Source: Marsupella aquatica
Taxonomy: Eukaryota > Marchantiophyta
Assembly: GCA_973895155.1 (NCBI GenBank)
Contig: OZ316895.1
Coordinates: 22,196,001-22,260,000 of the forward strand
Direction of reading: 5' to 3'
Length of the DNA: 64,000 bases
A program made the translations under genes and the position numbers. The notes beneath the pieces were generated by a model that saw only the letters and a list, made by a program, of their open reading frames with translations, was not told where the DNA came from and did no database searches. How positions within the stretch are numbered: the stretch's first letter is position 1; the number at the start of each line of letters is the position of its first letter. Below are positions 11,231 through 23,076 of the stretch, in pieces.

Positions 11231-12613
11231 GTGTATTATATCCATGGAGTTGTGTTCGTTAACTGCGATCAAAAGTGTTAGTTCAGCGAGGTGTCAACCT
11301 CGAGATACATCACAGGAGGAGACTGTGTCACATGACCTCCTATCAACTGCAGCTCAACCTACCGAACTAGAATAGTCCAGCAATCCCATCATCTCGAATT
11401 ATTTACTTCTAAATCACTATGAAGGCACTGGAGATTGACTGGAGACAGGTGTGCCTTTAACAAAATATTGGTTGTGAACACGTCTAACACAACAGAAATG
11501 AACGATCCTCACCTTACAGTCGTTCCTTTCCTGACTCGGACTAGTCAGTTCGGTGTGCCACGATTTTTTTGTCGAGTCAGACACTGAAAACACCTTCTCG
11601 AGCCTGTAATACTTACAATTGTTGAGCGTTGCTAACCCTGTAAGACAACCCCATTGGCAGATTCGTCGATTGATTCCCATTGCGGCAGAATTGTTGCTGT
11701 GATCGAATCCACGTCGTCTTCGATGTACTCGACCAGCTGGAGCACTATCAGTACTACTAGGTTCATTAATAAAAGCCTCACAACAAAGCCAACTGCAGGC
11801 GATAAGGTCAAATCAAATGAGGGACATACATGAAAGCGCTAAACGAGGGCAGTGTTCTATCCACGGTCCGAAAATGTGAGCTGCCTGTGTCAGCCGAGAT
11901 TGGGTTCACACTCCGAACTGACATCAGGTGCTACTGGAGGCTTCGCTGGGCCCTAGCGAGGATCAGGCACTGGACCGATCAGGTAGATCACGCATCTACT
12001 ACACTAGACATTCTAAGGTCCAGACGAACTAACACTTTTTTATACATTGTCCTCACCAGTGAGTTGCATCGGTTTTGTCCCAGATAAAATAGGGAACCTT
12101 CTACATGTAGAATTTCGCAACTTTGATCACCGTTGCAGTACCAGGTCAACAGGATATATACTAACAAGTCTACTGAGCGTTCACCAGTGAGGATGAGTTT
12201 CGGGTTCGTGGGTATCTTAATTGAAGGAATTGATGGAATTTTTGGCTAGCCTGCTATGCGGCCTTCCATGGGCATGGGCTTTCCTCTTTGTTAGATGTTT
12301 GGAAGGATAGTCTGAAGAAAAATAGATCCGAGCTTCACTGATTCCTTTTGTTCATCTCTGGCTGCTGTCGGCCATCACGGTTTAGAGTCCTGAAGGCGCA
12401 CGCTGTAGAGGAAATTGCTGTGAAAAGAGGCTTGAATGCAATACTCGAGCTCTCGGTTTCCTCCTGTAGCCCTGAAGCACGGCAGGGGTTCAAGTCACGG
12501 CCAGAAGGGAAGTTCCAGCGAGTTCCTTTCGGAGACAAGGTCCAGAGTTTCTCCGACCCAGTGCTGGTGACTTGACCATCGGTTGTGTTTGGACTCCCGC
12601 ATTCGTGCTCTCG
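11231..12613. other. Intergenic stretch 5' of the small membrane-protein ORF
   Basis: No exon could be supported. Short frames on both strands (for example 11830-12087 plus and 11417-11680 minus) have no recognisable domain. Sequence next to 12600 would hold the 5' UTR and promoter of the next ORF if that ORF is real. Confidence 0.35.
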
Positions 12614-13030
12614 ATGGCTGTACCAGCGAAGGAGTCTCCACCGGGGGAGTCACCATCGCCGGTGATTCCCCTCATCATGCTCGTAATTGTAATAGCAATG
12701 ATGGCGATCCCCAGCATGATGGCATACGATCCCGCGTTCTACTGGAACTCCACGATTGCCGAGGTGCAGACGCATTTCGCCGTGGGCGCTTTCTTAATTC
12801 CCGTATGTTTGGTGCTGGCAGTGCAGGCCTTCGGCATGCCTCATGTCAATCCGATTGAGCCCAGCCCTCCATCTTCACCCTTCGTGGAGTCTATCTCTCA
12901 GGATCTGCCGACTTCCGTCACACTCGTTGCGATCATCCTCTTCCTGTTCATGCTCATTCCTCTTCGCAACGTCTTTCAGGGTCCCTGGCAGCCTCCACCA
13001 CCTTCTGCCCGCCCCAGGCGTTGGTGGTGA
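12614..13030 (+). CDS. Hypothetical small membrane protein
   Basis: I do not recognise this protein. From the ATG at 12614 (context CTCTCGATGGCT) it is 138 residues: a short Pro/Ser/Glu-rich head, a strongly hydrophobic segment (about residues 18-35), a second (about 55-72), a Pro/Ser linker and a third (about 100-117), then a Pro/Arg-rich tail ending PRRWW. The frame is open upstream to an alternative ATG at 12572 that would add 14 residues. The later ATG is preferred because the hydrophilic head then precedes the first membrane span. Three well-separated hydrophobic stretches in one frame, and composition unlike the AT-rich flanks, argue for a real gene. There is no homology support and no neighbour that suggests a role. 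Confidence 0.45.
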   Translation: MAVPAKESPPGESPSPVIPLIMLVIVIAMMAIPSMMAYDPAFYWNSTIAEVQTHFAVGAFLIPVCLVLAVQAFGMPHVNPIEPSPPSSPFVESISQDLPTSVTLVAIILFLFMLIPLRNVFQGPWQPPPPSARPRRWW

Positions 13031-14429
13031 ACTCGTAGAGCTTGCCAGGTCCCGGAGACAGCTTGTTATACTCGAAGGATGAGTTTAGGTCGAACACGGA
13101 TTGGGGGTTTCCTGTGGAGGCATTCGATTGCCTAATGTCCGACAACCTTGAGAGTACTACAGTACTCAGATACAGAACAGGTTTGCAGAGCGCCTTATTT
13201 GCCAGGAGAATGTACCGGTGGTTGGAATTGATGTCCCGGCGTCCTGTTTTCCGAGGCTATTAATTGTCCTGTGCGACGGGAATTTCGTGGGCCTCAACCA
13301 GGAGCACCCTGAGCATGTTTTCAACTTTCCCTGCAACAAATAACCTGACTGGACGATATGGTTTTCGATAGCTCGACTGATCGACCTCGTAATATTCTTC
13401 TGAAATCGATTAATGGAATGCGCAGCCTAGAAGGTTCAGGCACGGTTCAAGCTAGACGACAGACAAATTCAAGGGTGCTTCTTTCGGTTGGTAGAATTGA
13501 AGCTAGTTATCTCTGGACAGAGGCGACTATGAATTCCCGACTGACGATGGATGGAGTTTGACAACAGAACTTTTCAACTCATCTAGTTGAGAGCATCGTA
13601 CTGCTTTCTGAGACGAGGTAACTGAGGAGGTAAACAGCCATTACGGGTTTTGGCAGATAGCAATCAGAGGAACCTTGTTGTAGGCGTTGTTGGTATTCTA
13701 GAGCACTCAGGGCCGATTTCAACGATGAGGCTAGCGACGCAGGTCGAATCACCCCAACGATCATGATGCTGAACTATGAAATACTGGATCAACGAAGAAA
13801 TGTGTCGAAGCATTTCCCGTGACAGATGGAACAAACTACTTGTACTAACTTCCCGGGTGTTGCTCAGGAGATCGATATCACTGATACTAGTAGATAGATA
13901 GAAAACAAATTCACAGTTCTGTTGGCACTGGCGAACGTCCCATCGATGGAAGTTCTTCGATTTGTGAAATTTTTGTCATTTTTTGTCAGTAAACGTCACT
14001 CTTTATTTACTTGAGGCTGTCGAAGAATAACAGCAGATTCCGGATAGAATGAAGAGAGAGACAGCGTATCTTCCTAATTGAGTAAGTCCAATGACAGATT
14101 GGAGCAAGGGGTTTCATTCAGGACAAAAGAGTTTCGGGCACCAGCTGACCGGCATAGCCTGGACTCTCGGCTTCTTCGGTTATGTGGTCACTTTATGATA
14201 GCAATGGTGCTAGACTGCTAGATGTAACACTTTGCATGTCATTGATGTCAAGGAGAGCATTAATTTTATTTCAATCCGCGCACGCACATGATTTATGGTT
14301 GGAGTCAACAAAGCAGTACGATTCGTAGGCTTTAAATGATTGCCCCGTGCACATTTCAAAGCCACAGCCGTGTTCTCGCACGGAGAGCAATCAAAATCCT
14401 CTGAAGGAAGTTCGACAGCTAATGAGAAA
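13031..14429. other. Intergenic stretch, nothing recognised
   Basis: Open frames on both strands are short and without family signals. No clear repeat structure was seen. Confidence 0.35.
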
Positions 14430-14795
14430 CGCAATTGAACCTGTTAGCGGGAACCCGGGTTCACATTGGAACCCGAAGCCCGCCACGAACTTCATTGAGG
14501 ACCGACGAGAAAAGGGTGAGGGTGAAATTTCACAAAGTAACAAAGCATTTTAACTGTTTATAGAAATTTTCAACATTTCAACTAGTACACCTCGAGTAGT
14601 ATCTCGCTGGTTAAAATGCTTGGGTGGGAGTCATCAGGTGCTAGGTTCGAATCTCGCTCCTATCAGTGCAGAGATAGTAGGTTTTGCAGCATTAAATGCA
14701 AGTACGGACACTAGTTTGTAAAAGAAATATTTAACCCTTTTGAGGGTGCAATATCGTGGGACGAACCCGGGTTCCCGCCAACAGGTTCAATTGCT
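14430..14795. repeat. Short element bounded by 32-bp inverted repeats
   Basis: GCAATTGAACCTGTT...GGGAACCCGGGTTC at 14430-14461 is mirrored at about 14763-14795 with only one or two differences. The arms each contain the perfect palindrome GAACCCGGGTTC. They enclose about 300 bp that includes a tRNA-like head at 14597. No target duplication was found, so this may be a MITE-like element or a chance pair of related sites. Confidence 0.6.
14597..14668 (+). other. tRNA-like sequence with A- and B-box motifs (SINE head or tRNA relic)
   Basis: A possible pol III B box, GGTTCGAATC, at about 14644-14653 follows an A-box-like TAGTATCTCGCTGGTTAAAATGC at a tRNA-like distance. The T stem and acceptor arm do not pair well, so it is not called a functional tRNA. 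Such degenerate heads are typical of plant SINEs, but no defined tail or target duplication is evident. Confidence 0.35.
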
Positions 14796-15151
14796 CCGTG
14801 CTTGCACTTCCAAGACTGATGACAGTGTTGATATGTCGTGACTCGTGGGAGACTGAAGGTGATAGATACGGTGATGGGAGCGCTACTCAATGCTTTGTGA
14901 CATGCTTCGCGTGTTGGATCATCAATTGCTTTCACTTAGACTCCCTTCACTGCGTACTTGTATGGTGGAAAAGTGAGGGGTCAGAGGGACAGAGTATGCC
15001 TCATTAAATTGTGGTACATCGGTGAAGTGTGCAATTCAGTGACCTTCGACGAAATATATGCTTCTTGGACCCTCACTTGATCAGCCTCCATGATTTTTTT
15101 CCCCTAATCTACCCCTTTGATCCCGACTTAATGAATCTCATACTCAGTTCT

Positions 15152-16488
15152 GAGGTATATGCTTAATTGACCCCCTCTGAATTGTTTTCTTACTTAATCA
15201 ACCCCCTATGTTCAGATCCCCCTATGTTCGAATCTGCCCCACTAAACCCTCTCTAACAATTTCTTATAGATAGTTCTTGGGAAGAGCTCTATAGGGAGAC
15301 TTTACCATGGTGAACTCTAATTTTCTATCATATGAGCCCGTGGTCGAGCCCATGGTCGAGCCGCAATTGTGTTGAGATAAGAGTCGGCCCAAAATCCACG
15401 TGTGATAAGATCAAATGACACCGGAGGCAGTCATGGGTACTTTTGTGTTTGAAGACAAAACTAGTATGGTCTTCAAACATTTAGGGGTTAACCTCCAGCG
15501 GGGTCTCCATTTGTCTGAAGTTTAGAGGTAATAAAACTGGGTTGCTATCTCCATAATGTTCATATATAGTTGTTTTGTTGAGAATGTTTATCGGTGCATT
15601 TCACTAGAGACAAATCTATGTTTGGATCTCCCTCAAGTGTTTGCCCTTTTGAATTTGAGTTGCCTTTGCTTCCATTACGAGCAATTGAACTAAGACACTT
15701 TGTATTATGTACTCACAACAAAGTGTATTCACTAGAATAAACAATACATATCAATAACAATAGATGACAACATTGAATTCTTACACACTTTCTTATAGGC
15801 TTTCCCATCAGTTATCCTGACCACATCCTAAATCCATGTGCAATTGCGTCTTATTTTTGGGCACGCTCTATCTTGTCGTGATAATATGTCACATTAAAGA
15901 ATGTCCACTTCAAATAGATCCCCTCAATGCCAAAGATCACAATGATATCAAAATCTCCAACATTTTGATATCCCTAAGTGTACCTCACACCACTACAATG
16001 TCATCCAGATTGCATGCAAACTCTAACAAAAAGAGACTGAGCTTCCCAATAACCCCCAATACGATAGATTCCCCCAAACCTCACGACCAACAGAAGTCGT
16101 CATGACAGAATGTGAAAGAATGACCATTTGGACCAAGTTATGTGAGGACAATTCAATAATGAACATCTAAAGACATAACACATATTGTCTTCACATCATT
16201 TTTGAAATCCTTGATCGTTGCCGTCACGGCGTGGCCAACCCTAAGCCAAGCATTTGACGGTTTGGTCAAGTCACTCGCACCCACAAACAGGTTCAAGTAG
16301 ACTATAATTGCAATACACGGCATGTCATGAACCAGAAACTATCAAAGGGGGTCAATTGGGTAGCAAACAGACTTTGGGGGGTCAATGGGGGCAGATCTGA
16401 ACATAGGGGGTCGATTGGGGTAGATTTGAACATAGGGGGTAGATTAAGTAGGAAACAGTCTAGAGGGGGTTGATTAAGCGTATACCTC
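15152..16488. mobile_element. Mutator-like non-autonomous DNA transposon with 9-bp target duplication
   Basis: The element is bounded by the direct duplication CTCAGTTCT at 15143-15151 and 16489-16497. Its termini are inverted repeats: the left end starts GAGGTATATGCTTAAT and the right end, read inward, starts GAGGTATACGCTTAAT. Homology runs for about 60 bp and includes subterminal repeats of the CCCCCTATGTTC type. A 9-bp duplication is the signature of the Mutator (MULE) superfamily. The 1337-bp interior has no transposase; the longest frame (15836-16105) matches a frame in the truncated copy at 5.6-6.5 kb. Mobilisation would need a transposase in trans. Confidence 0.85.
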
Positions 16489-16497
16489 CTCAGTTCT

Positions 16498-17839
16498 TCT
16501 ATTAGACAAAATGGTACAATTTATTACCGTGCCTTAGTATGAGCCAAAATTGTACAGTCAATTTATTACCATGCCTTAGCATCTTCTGTAACTATGATAT
16601 CCAATTCTGGAAATTTTTGTCATTTATCCATTTACAAAAACAGTTCTGGGCAAGAATGATCAGCAGCCATTGGATTCTTAATTTTGCACTTTTTCCCTAA
16701 GTAACCATTCAATGCAAAAAAGCAACCCTTGAATGCCTAAAGGGGTGAGGCAGGGGTACTCCGTCCTCACGTTGGGCTTGAGGCAGGTGTACACCCGACT
16801 GCCCATGACTCCCTCCCTCATTGTTGACGTGCGCCATGACTAAGTAGTGGAGCTGGTATGCAACCTGATTTGTGCCCACAACTCCTACCAGGCCCTCGGT
16901 TTCTCACTCACCCAATTGTGCAGTTATACACTGCACAGGCATGGCATAGCTTGTATCACCATAAATAATTGTTTTTTGTGCTTGACCATGTCATTGCGTA
17001 TGCAATAGGGCAGTAGTTTTCTGTTGTCGCTCTAGAATGGGATTGCTTGCTTAGGATTTGAATACATGATGGATTATGTCTACAAATCATTTTAGACTTG
17101 AGTTTGATAAGTCGGGACCTGGTGTGTCAAATAGAGCATCAGAGTCACTTTTTCTCATGAGTTCTAGGCAGGAGCCCCGGCAGGAGTGCTGTTTTATTTT
17201 CTTGTGGGTTCAGGTAGGCATAATTGTTTAGTTGGTGTGGGTGAAGGAGATGATAGATTAGGCATGGACAAAATCAGTCTAGGGTTTAAGCTTGGAGCAA
17301 GCTTTACAATGCGGCATGAGAGGCATGCCTGTGGGGTACCTCACTTGGGATTGAGACTCTTAAGTCTAGGATTCAAATGTTGTAACTGACTATTCCCATT
17401 CTTTGGGGTTTCACAGATTTCCCCTTTAGAAAAAAAACTTTAGAATGCGAGAGTGACACTGAAGGCCTCATTACCTAGTAAAGGGTGTGGCGATTGGTCT
17501 TGTATCATGGGTTGGAGGGTTTACAGTTGGTCCTCCCATTTATGGCTGAGCACATGATTGTGTTGAATTGCAATACCTATTCCTCTTGGACATCTTTTCT
17601 TGTGATGAAGCAAGCTAGAGCCTGTTCCAGTATTGTGTTGGGTATTCACAGGGGACCATTCTTTGGTCATTAAATGCAAATTGCCTACATAAAAACCTTC
17701 AGTTTGGAGGTAGTAAGGTTGGAGAGACCCTAGGCTCCACATCACTCACGATTTACAGGCATTAGTATAATCCAGCAAGGATTTGATAGGATTTGGGTTT
17801 TTAAATACCCAAAACAGTGTTGGACTAGTTTACAATCAC
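16498..17839. other. Intergenic stretch, nothing recognised
   Basis: AT-rich sequence with a few short frames (17186-17389 plus, 17521-17745 minus) that lack domain signals. Confidence 0.35.
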
Positions 17840-18230
17840 ACTTACCATGTTTTTCAGTCAGAGTATTTTTTGTTCACCCCTGCTGTTCAGCGGGTGTGAA
17901 TGGCCAACCCTACTGACTAGTATTTGTATAAGACATTATAGAGATTCTATTCAGATCAAACTTGGCATTTTCTCAAGTGGCAAGAGTGTGTTTTTGTCAC
18001 CTTAGCGGTTTGGGCAGGGTGAATGGCCAACACTGGTGGGTTTTGAATACATTGTGGACATTGTCTTCAGGTCACACTTCACACTTTTTTTAGCAAAAGT
18101 ATTTGTTTTGCTCACCCATGCCAATTGAGCGGGGATGAATGGCCAACACAGCTGGTTTTTGAAGACTGTTATTAGGTCATACTTAGCAATTTTTCCAGTG
18201 ATGCAAGTTTTTGCAAATAGGACCCCAAAA
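17840..18230. repeat. Degenerate tandem repeat, about 117-121 bp unit
   Basis: The word GAATGGCCAAC recurs near 17898, 18019 and 18136. Around it are the shared blocks CACACTT..., AGTATTTGTTTTG and CTCACCCATGCC or variants. Three diverged copies stand head to tail. The minus-strand frame across them is a product of the repeat and is not annotated as a gene. Confidence 0.65.
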
Positions 18231-18348
18231 AGATCTACTGGGAGGATATTACTAAAAGAGATATGATGATTACAAAACGGAAGCATGCATGTGAATGTCC
18301 TCACTTTGTGATTACTGTAATCTTGTCATTTGGTGGCGTGGAAATGAG

Positions 18349-18442
18349 GCGCCTGTGATAAAAAGAAACGAGACGCCTGTTGTCATCCTGGAAATGAGTC
18401 ATTTGGCTACTTGGATACTCATTTCCAAGATTATCACAGGAA
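18349..18442. repeat. Nested hairpin-forming sequence
   Basis: CCTGTGATAA (about 18351) pairs with TTATCACAGG (about 18433), and inside it GGAAATGAGT (about 18393) pairs with ACTCATTTCC (about 18418). It could be a small fold-back relic. No function is claimed. Confidence 0.4.
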
Positions 18443-21400
18443 GCCCCCATTGATAAATGAAACTTGGATGGACTGGGTTGAAACATAATTATATGCATGG
18501 ATAATTACTCTTGTTTACTCCTCTATCTATAAGGTACACTGGCAATGACCGAATCATTACTTCTATCCAAGTACTTTCCCTATCACTAGCTGTGTCATGA
18601 TTTCTGTCCAAAAAAGGTATGTTGTTGGTGGTCAGGGCATTATTGATTTAGAGCTTTGTTGCTTTCTCCCAATACTCTTTTTTCTCTTCAGACAATTGCT
18701 CTACCCATTTTTTTAGGTCCTTCAATGTCTTATCTGACCTTATATGCTTGATAAAACTTTGAGTGAATTGAGTGCTTCATATTTTACTCATAGCACCTAA
18801 GTTACTTTGTTCAATGGTCATAATCCAAATGAACTTAATTACTTGGGAATATTTTTTGTTTGTAATAAACCTGGCTCAAAAGCTCCACAAAAGGGGAAAG
18901 CAAACAAGACAACAACTCATAACCAAGGGATTGAAGAAGTCCAACCAAGAAGGTAGGGGGAAATCTAAAATCCAACAAAGCTCACATTTCACAAAGGGAC
19001 TGCAATTTTTCTACACACCTCCTTGATATTTTAGGGCATTGATATTTTGCAAAATAATTATATTTATAAGCTCTATAAATGTTTTAGCGAAATCTTGTTT
19101 TTCATCGAGCATTGTTGTGATGCCAATGACATGGCCCTTATTGAATAATATGATTAATTGGTTTGTTGCATGCAATAAGTAGATGTTAGATAGGACATAA
19201 TGATTAGTGATCGAGATGGCAAGAATGAGGGCAATCATGGCATTTAAACTAGGGATAGAGGTAGTTAAGCTTGAAGACTGCACAAGAAAGGAAGACCTAG
19301 TTGAGACAGTCACTATCAAGGCCAGTAACAAGTGACTAGAGAATAGAGGATTCACCTCCTTAACCATATACCCTCTTGTTGATGAGCAAGATAGAGCCTG
19401 GGGGTCACTATATGAAGGGTTATACATCACGTGCGATGGTTTGGGTCATTTATGACCCCCCTAAGTCACTTTCTAGAAAGTTGTACGGCACCAATCATGT
19501 GATGACACGTATGCATTTTGCAATTAAACAACCCTATATTTCCATAGAAGACTTAATAAGTTTTCCGCCAAAACCATTTAAATGGCCCTATACTTCGTCG
19601 CACATGATATGCCACTTCCATGGAAGTGACCCCCCCCCCCAAGGATAGAGCACCGAGGCTTTTCAAGACATCATTCAGTGCATAGGCAGGTGTGGTAAGT
19701 TGGGGAAGTGAGTCCCCACGATTGAATAGGAAGCTATGTGGCATGGTGATTGTTTTCATTATGAAATATGAATGTCTTGGTGTGCATGTTCATTTTGTTA
19801 GTTAGGTTAGTGGTCCATAGACAGTCTAATCTTAGCATGCATGTTAGGGAAATAAAAAGCTATGTTGAGGGTTGTCAGCAACCATATCTCTTTTGATACT
19901 TGCCTAAATCCAGATCTGTAGAGAGCATTGGAAATATCTTGTTGAGGCAAGCAAAATTGATATAAAAGACTCTAGAAACAGAGGAGAATTAAGAAAGATA
20001 CAGCCTGATTAGTCTAACCAGTTAGTGCATAGTCAAAATTAGCGGGTTGGGCTTTGGCTTCAGATTAGTCTAAGATTGGCCACGACTTAGCTTAGATGGC
20101 CTCAGCTTAGATTGACCTTGAGGTTGGGTTAGCTGAACTCAGGTTTGGGTTAGCCCAGGTTTGGATTAGCCTCAACTCGGGCCGGGGCTAGCATAGGTCA
20201 CTGCGGGTTTGGCCTCAGCGTAGATTAGGGTAGCGGGGTTAGCAATTTAGTTGGTAGCGGCTTAGCCAGGGGCTTGGCTCTACTTGGGTTAGATAGGATA
20301 GTCGGATTAGCCAAACTTGGGTTAACTATGTCACTTGGGTCAGTGCAGCAGTTTGTAACCCCTAGTAGAAGCAAGGGAAGGGAACTTCAATTGTGTGATC
20401 GATCTCACGTAGGTCTAATTGGGACCTTTGGTATGTGCCACCAAGATTGTTCAGCAAGTAAATTTACACATTTCAATTGTGTCCATCAATCCCACCATCA
20501 CATCAACTTTTTGTGTCCATCATTCCCAACTTGACTTCCGAATATTTGGCAGGAATTTGGTAACATGCAGTTTACTCCCAAAATAAATATTTCCCTTCAG
20601 TGATTGTCAAAACTAGAAAAGCCCCTAACTTGCTCTCATGCATGGGGGAGGGGATGCATACGTTTAGCACTACCTTACAAATTTCAGCTGCATGATCATC
20701 AGGCTGTAAATGTAGGTGTTCCATAATTACCCGTAACCATTGTGAGTTGAGTTAGCATGAGCAACCTCAAAACACTATTAATAATAAACAATCTTACTTC
20801 TTTTCTATGGTATGTTTCCCTCATGTTTCCCAAATGCAGTGTAGGTGGGAACAATTCATGTCGTCCAATTTAAGACTTATTTCTTGTATCATCAGATCTG
20901 CTAATTAAACACCCTCCAATGCCTGCCTTCCCTTGCTAGTTACAGACCATACACACATACTCGTGGTCGCGGTCTGTCCATCACCTCCTTTGCAAGTTGT
21001 TTCCCTCTTGCAATCGGGGTTGACAAAAGGCTCCCACCACCCCTCCAAGATGTCCTTGCTCTCCGACTATCCTTTGTGCTTTGCTCCCTTGCCCCCTGGC
21101 TGCCCTCCCTCTCTCCTATGGCCATCCTCCTCACTCCCTCACCCTAGCTTGTGCACCTCCCTCTTCTTTGGGGCTCGGGCAATGGTCTGTGTGTGTGAAT
21201 GCGTCGGGAGGACTGAAAGCTGTGTGCATAAGAAGGGGGGGGGACATGGAGAGAGGCAGGTGAGGAGGGTAAAGAAGAGGAAAAAAAGAAAAAGAAGAAC
21301 AAGGAAAGAACAGAGATACTGCAAGAAAAAACAAGAGATATTAGAAAGAGGGGGGGGGGGGCGGGAAGAGAAAGGGGTCCTCAAGACCCTGGCAACCGCT

Positions 21401-22625
21401 CGACCTGCTCCCATGCCTAAAAATGACAATGACAACAAGTTTTGCAGCTCACGGGAATATGCCAAACTGTAGCAATCCTACAACCACAACTTGGCCACAC
21501 CCAACAAAAATGACAACACTTCGAGACAACTACAACATTCCTCCAGTCACAAAACAGCCAAAACAACAACACTGACATCTGCAACCGGCCACAATACAAC
21601 TACCGGAGTCAATTTCATTTGACAGATTGCTACTACCTTACAAGAACTATAAAAAGGTTGTTGTTGATTGGGTATTAACTTCTTTTGGAACCAAAAGTAA
21701 AAACACGGTATGTAATGCTTACAATAAACAAAACTAAAAGATAGTATTGTCAGTTTCAGTTGGGTATTGAACACAGACTTCTTAATATAATAACCTTTGG
21801 AGATGATTTTACCTTAAAGAATTACTAGTGGGTTGCTTTGATGTTTAATGAGCACAGTTTTACCTTTTACTCAGTACTGAAGAGGTTGCCTTGAAGTGAG
21901 GACCAGCTTGTTTTCAGTGGAAAACATTCACCAAATTACACCTCACCAAAAAGTATTAGTCACTTTGGCCCGAGGTCCTCACTAATTTTTTTTATACCCA
22001 TCACGCAAAAGTAAGTATAGGGTTTGTTTATTGGGTTAAGAAGAATACTTTTAAATTTCTGTAGAAGAACATTAGGGTTTTTAAAATTAAATTTTGAGAA
22101 TTCTAAGAGAAGATAGGGTTTTAGAAATGGATTTGGGAAATATTTTTAGAATATTCCAGAAATATAGGGGTAGATAAGTAGTTCAAAAAAACCTTATTTT
22201 CTTATTTTTAGGTGTTTAATAGCTACAAACGTTGAGCGTGTTATGAGACCCCCTTTAGAGTGAGGCCCAATAGACTTTTAGCAAAACTTAGTCGGGCCGT
22301 GTGTCTTCCATTAGCCAGATTCCTACTAGTTGCAAACACCAGTAGCCAAAATCTGAAGGTTATCCTTAGGGAGATATTAGGGAGATATGACAAAAAGTAT
22401 TCTTAGAAAAACAGGCAAGGAGTATTCTAAGCATCTTTTCCTTTAGTCAAGGCCTCAAATTGTTCTACCCTGGTGTGCAACATGTTCACTTAAATTGACC
22501 TATGTCAATACCAGCCTACTCGGTATTTAATCTACCGTTGAACTACAATTGGCCTATGTCCTGCTGGTGTTTACCATAGTGCCATGCAAGTTTGCACAAT
22601 AAATATGATTATTAAAACAACTTAC
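18443..22625. other. Gene-poor repeat-like region with homopolymer tracts
   Basis: No gene was recognised. 20025-20340 is a low-complexity block rich in GGTTAGC/GATTAGC words. An 11-C run lies at 19630-19640, a 9-G run at 21235-21243 and a 12-G run at 21350-21361 within a purine-rich stretch (about 21230-21390). Frames crossing the purine tract (for example 20933-21472 plus) are composition-driven and are not supported as genes. Confidence 0.5.
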
Positions 22626-22628
22626 TTA

Positions 22629-22660
22629 GAGCATTCCCACCGGTCTTGTAAAACAACCGG
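22629..22660. repeat. Left terminal inverted repeat of the PIF/Harbinger element
   Basis: Pairs with about 25930-25961. It is preceded by the TTA duplication at 22626-22628. The first 12-13 bases (CATTCCCACC core) are the best conserved part. Confidence 0.85.
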
Positions 22661-23076
22661 TCGGGGCCCATTTTGGCGGTTCTCCTCCCTTTGCCCAAAA
22701 ATGAGTTGCCCACCGAGGGCCGACATTGCTCTGGCCGGTGAGGAGGCCCGCCTAAATTTGAGTGTGCTCCGCCACATTCGACCCATATTGGCAGGCCATG
22801 GCCCCGTTGACCACCACTCGCCATCCAGATCCTGTGGTCAGCGTTGCCCAAAGGGGACCACTTGGACGACGATCTCCCATTGCCCCAGACCGCCATTTTC
22901 CCTCCGGATTGTGGTCGCTGCATCTTCCCACGCCCTGCTACAGTTCCCACTCGACTTTCTCGTGACTCCCTTTCTACAGTTCCCACTCGATTGATCCTTC
23001 CCCTCGTGTTTGAGGTACTTTCTCGTGACTCCGTCGCTACTTGTACTGTTTAGCCCTCTGACATCCTCGCCTAGCA

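Noticed and set aside
14597-14668. Functional tRNA gene
   Set aside because: A and B boxes are present, but the acceptor and T stems do not pair; annotated only as tRNA-like.
18002-18304. 100-codon minus-strand frame
   Set aside because: It lies across the 120-bp degenerate tandem repeat and shows repeated peptide words from it; not a gene.
20933-21472. 179-codon plus-strand frame and its minus-strand shadows
   Set aside because: The reading crosses 9- and 12-base G runs and a purine tract; KKRKKRKRR-type sequence is composition-driven and no start context or domain supports it.
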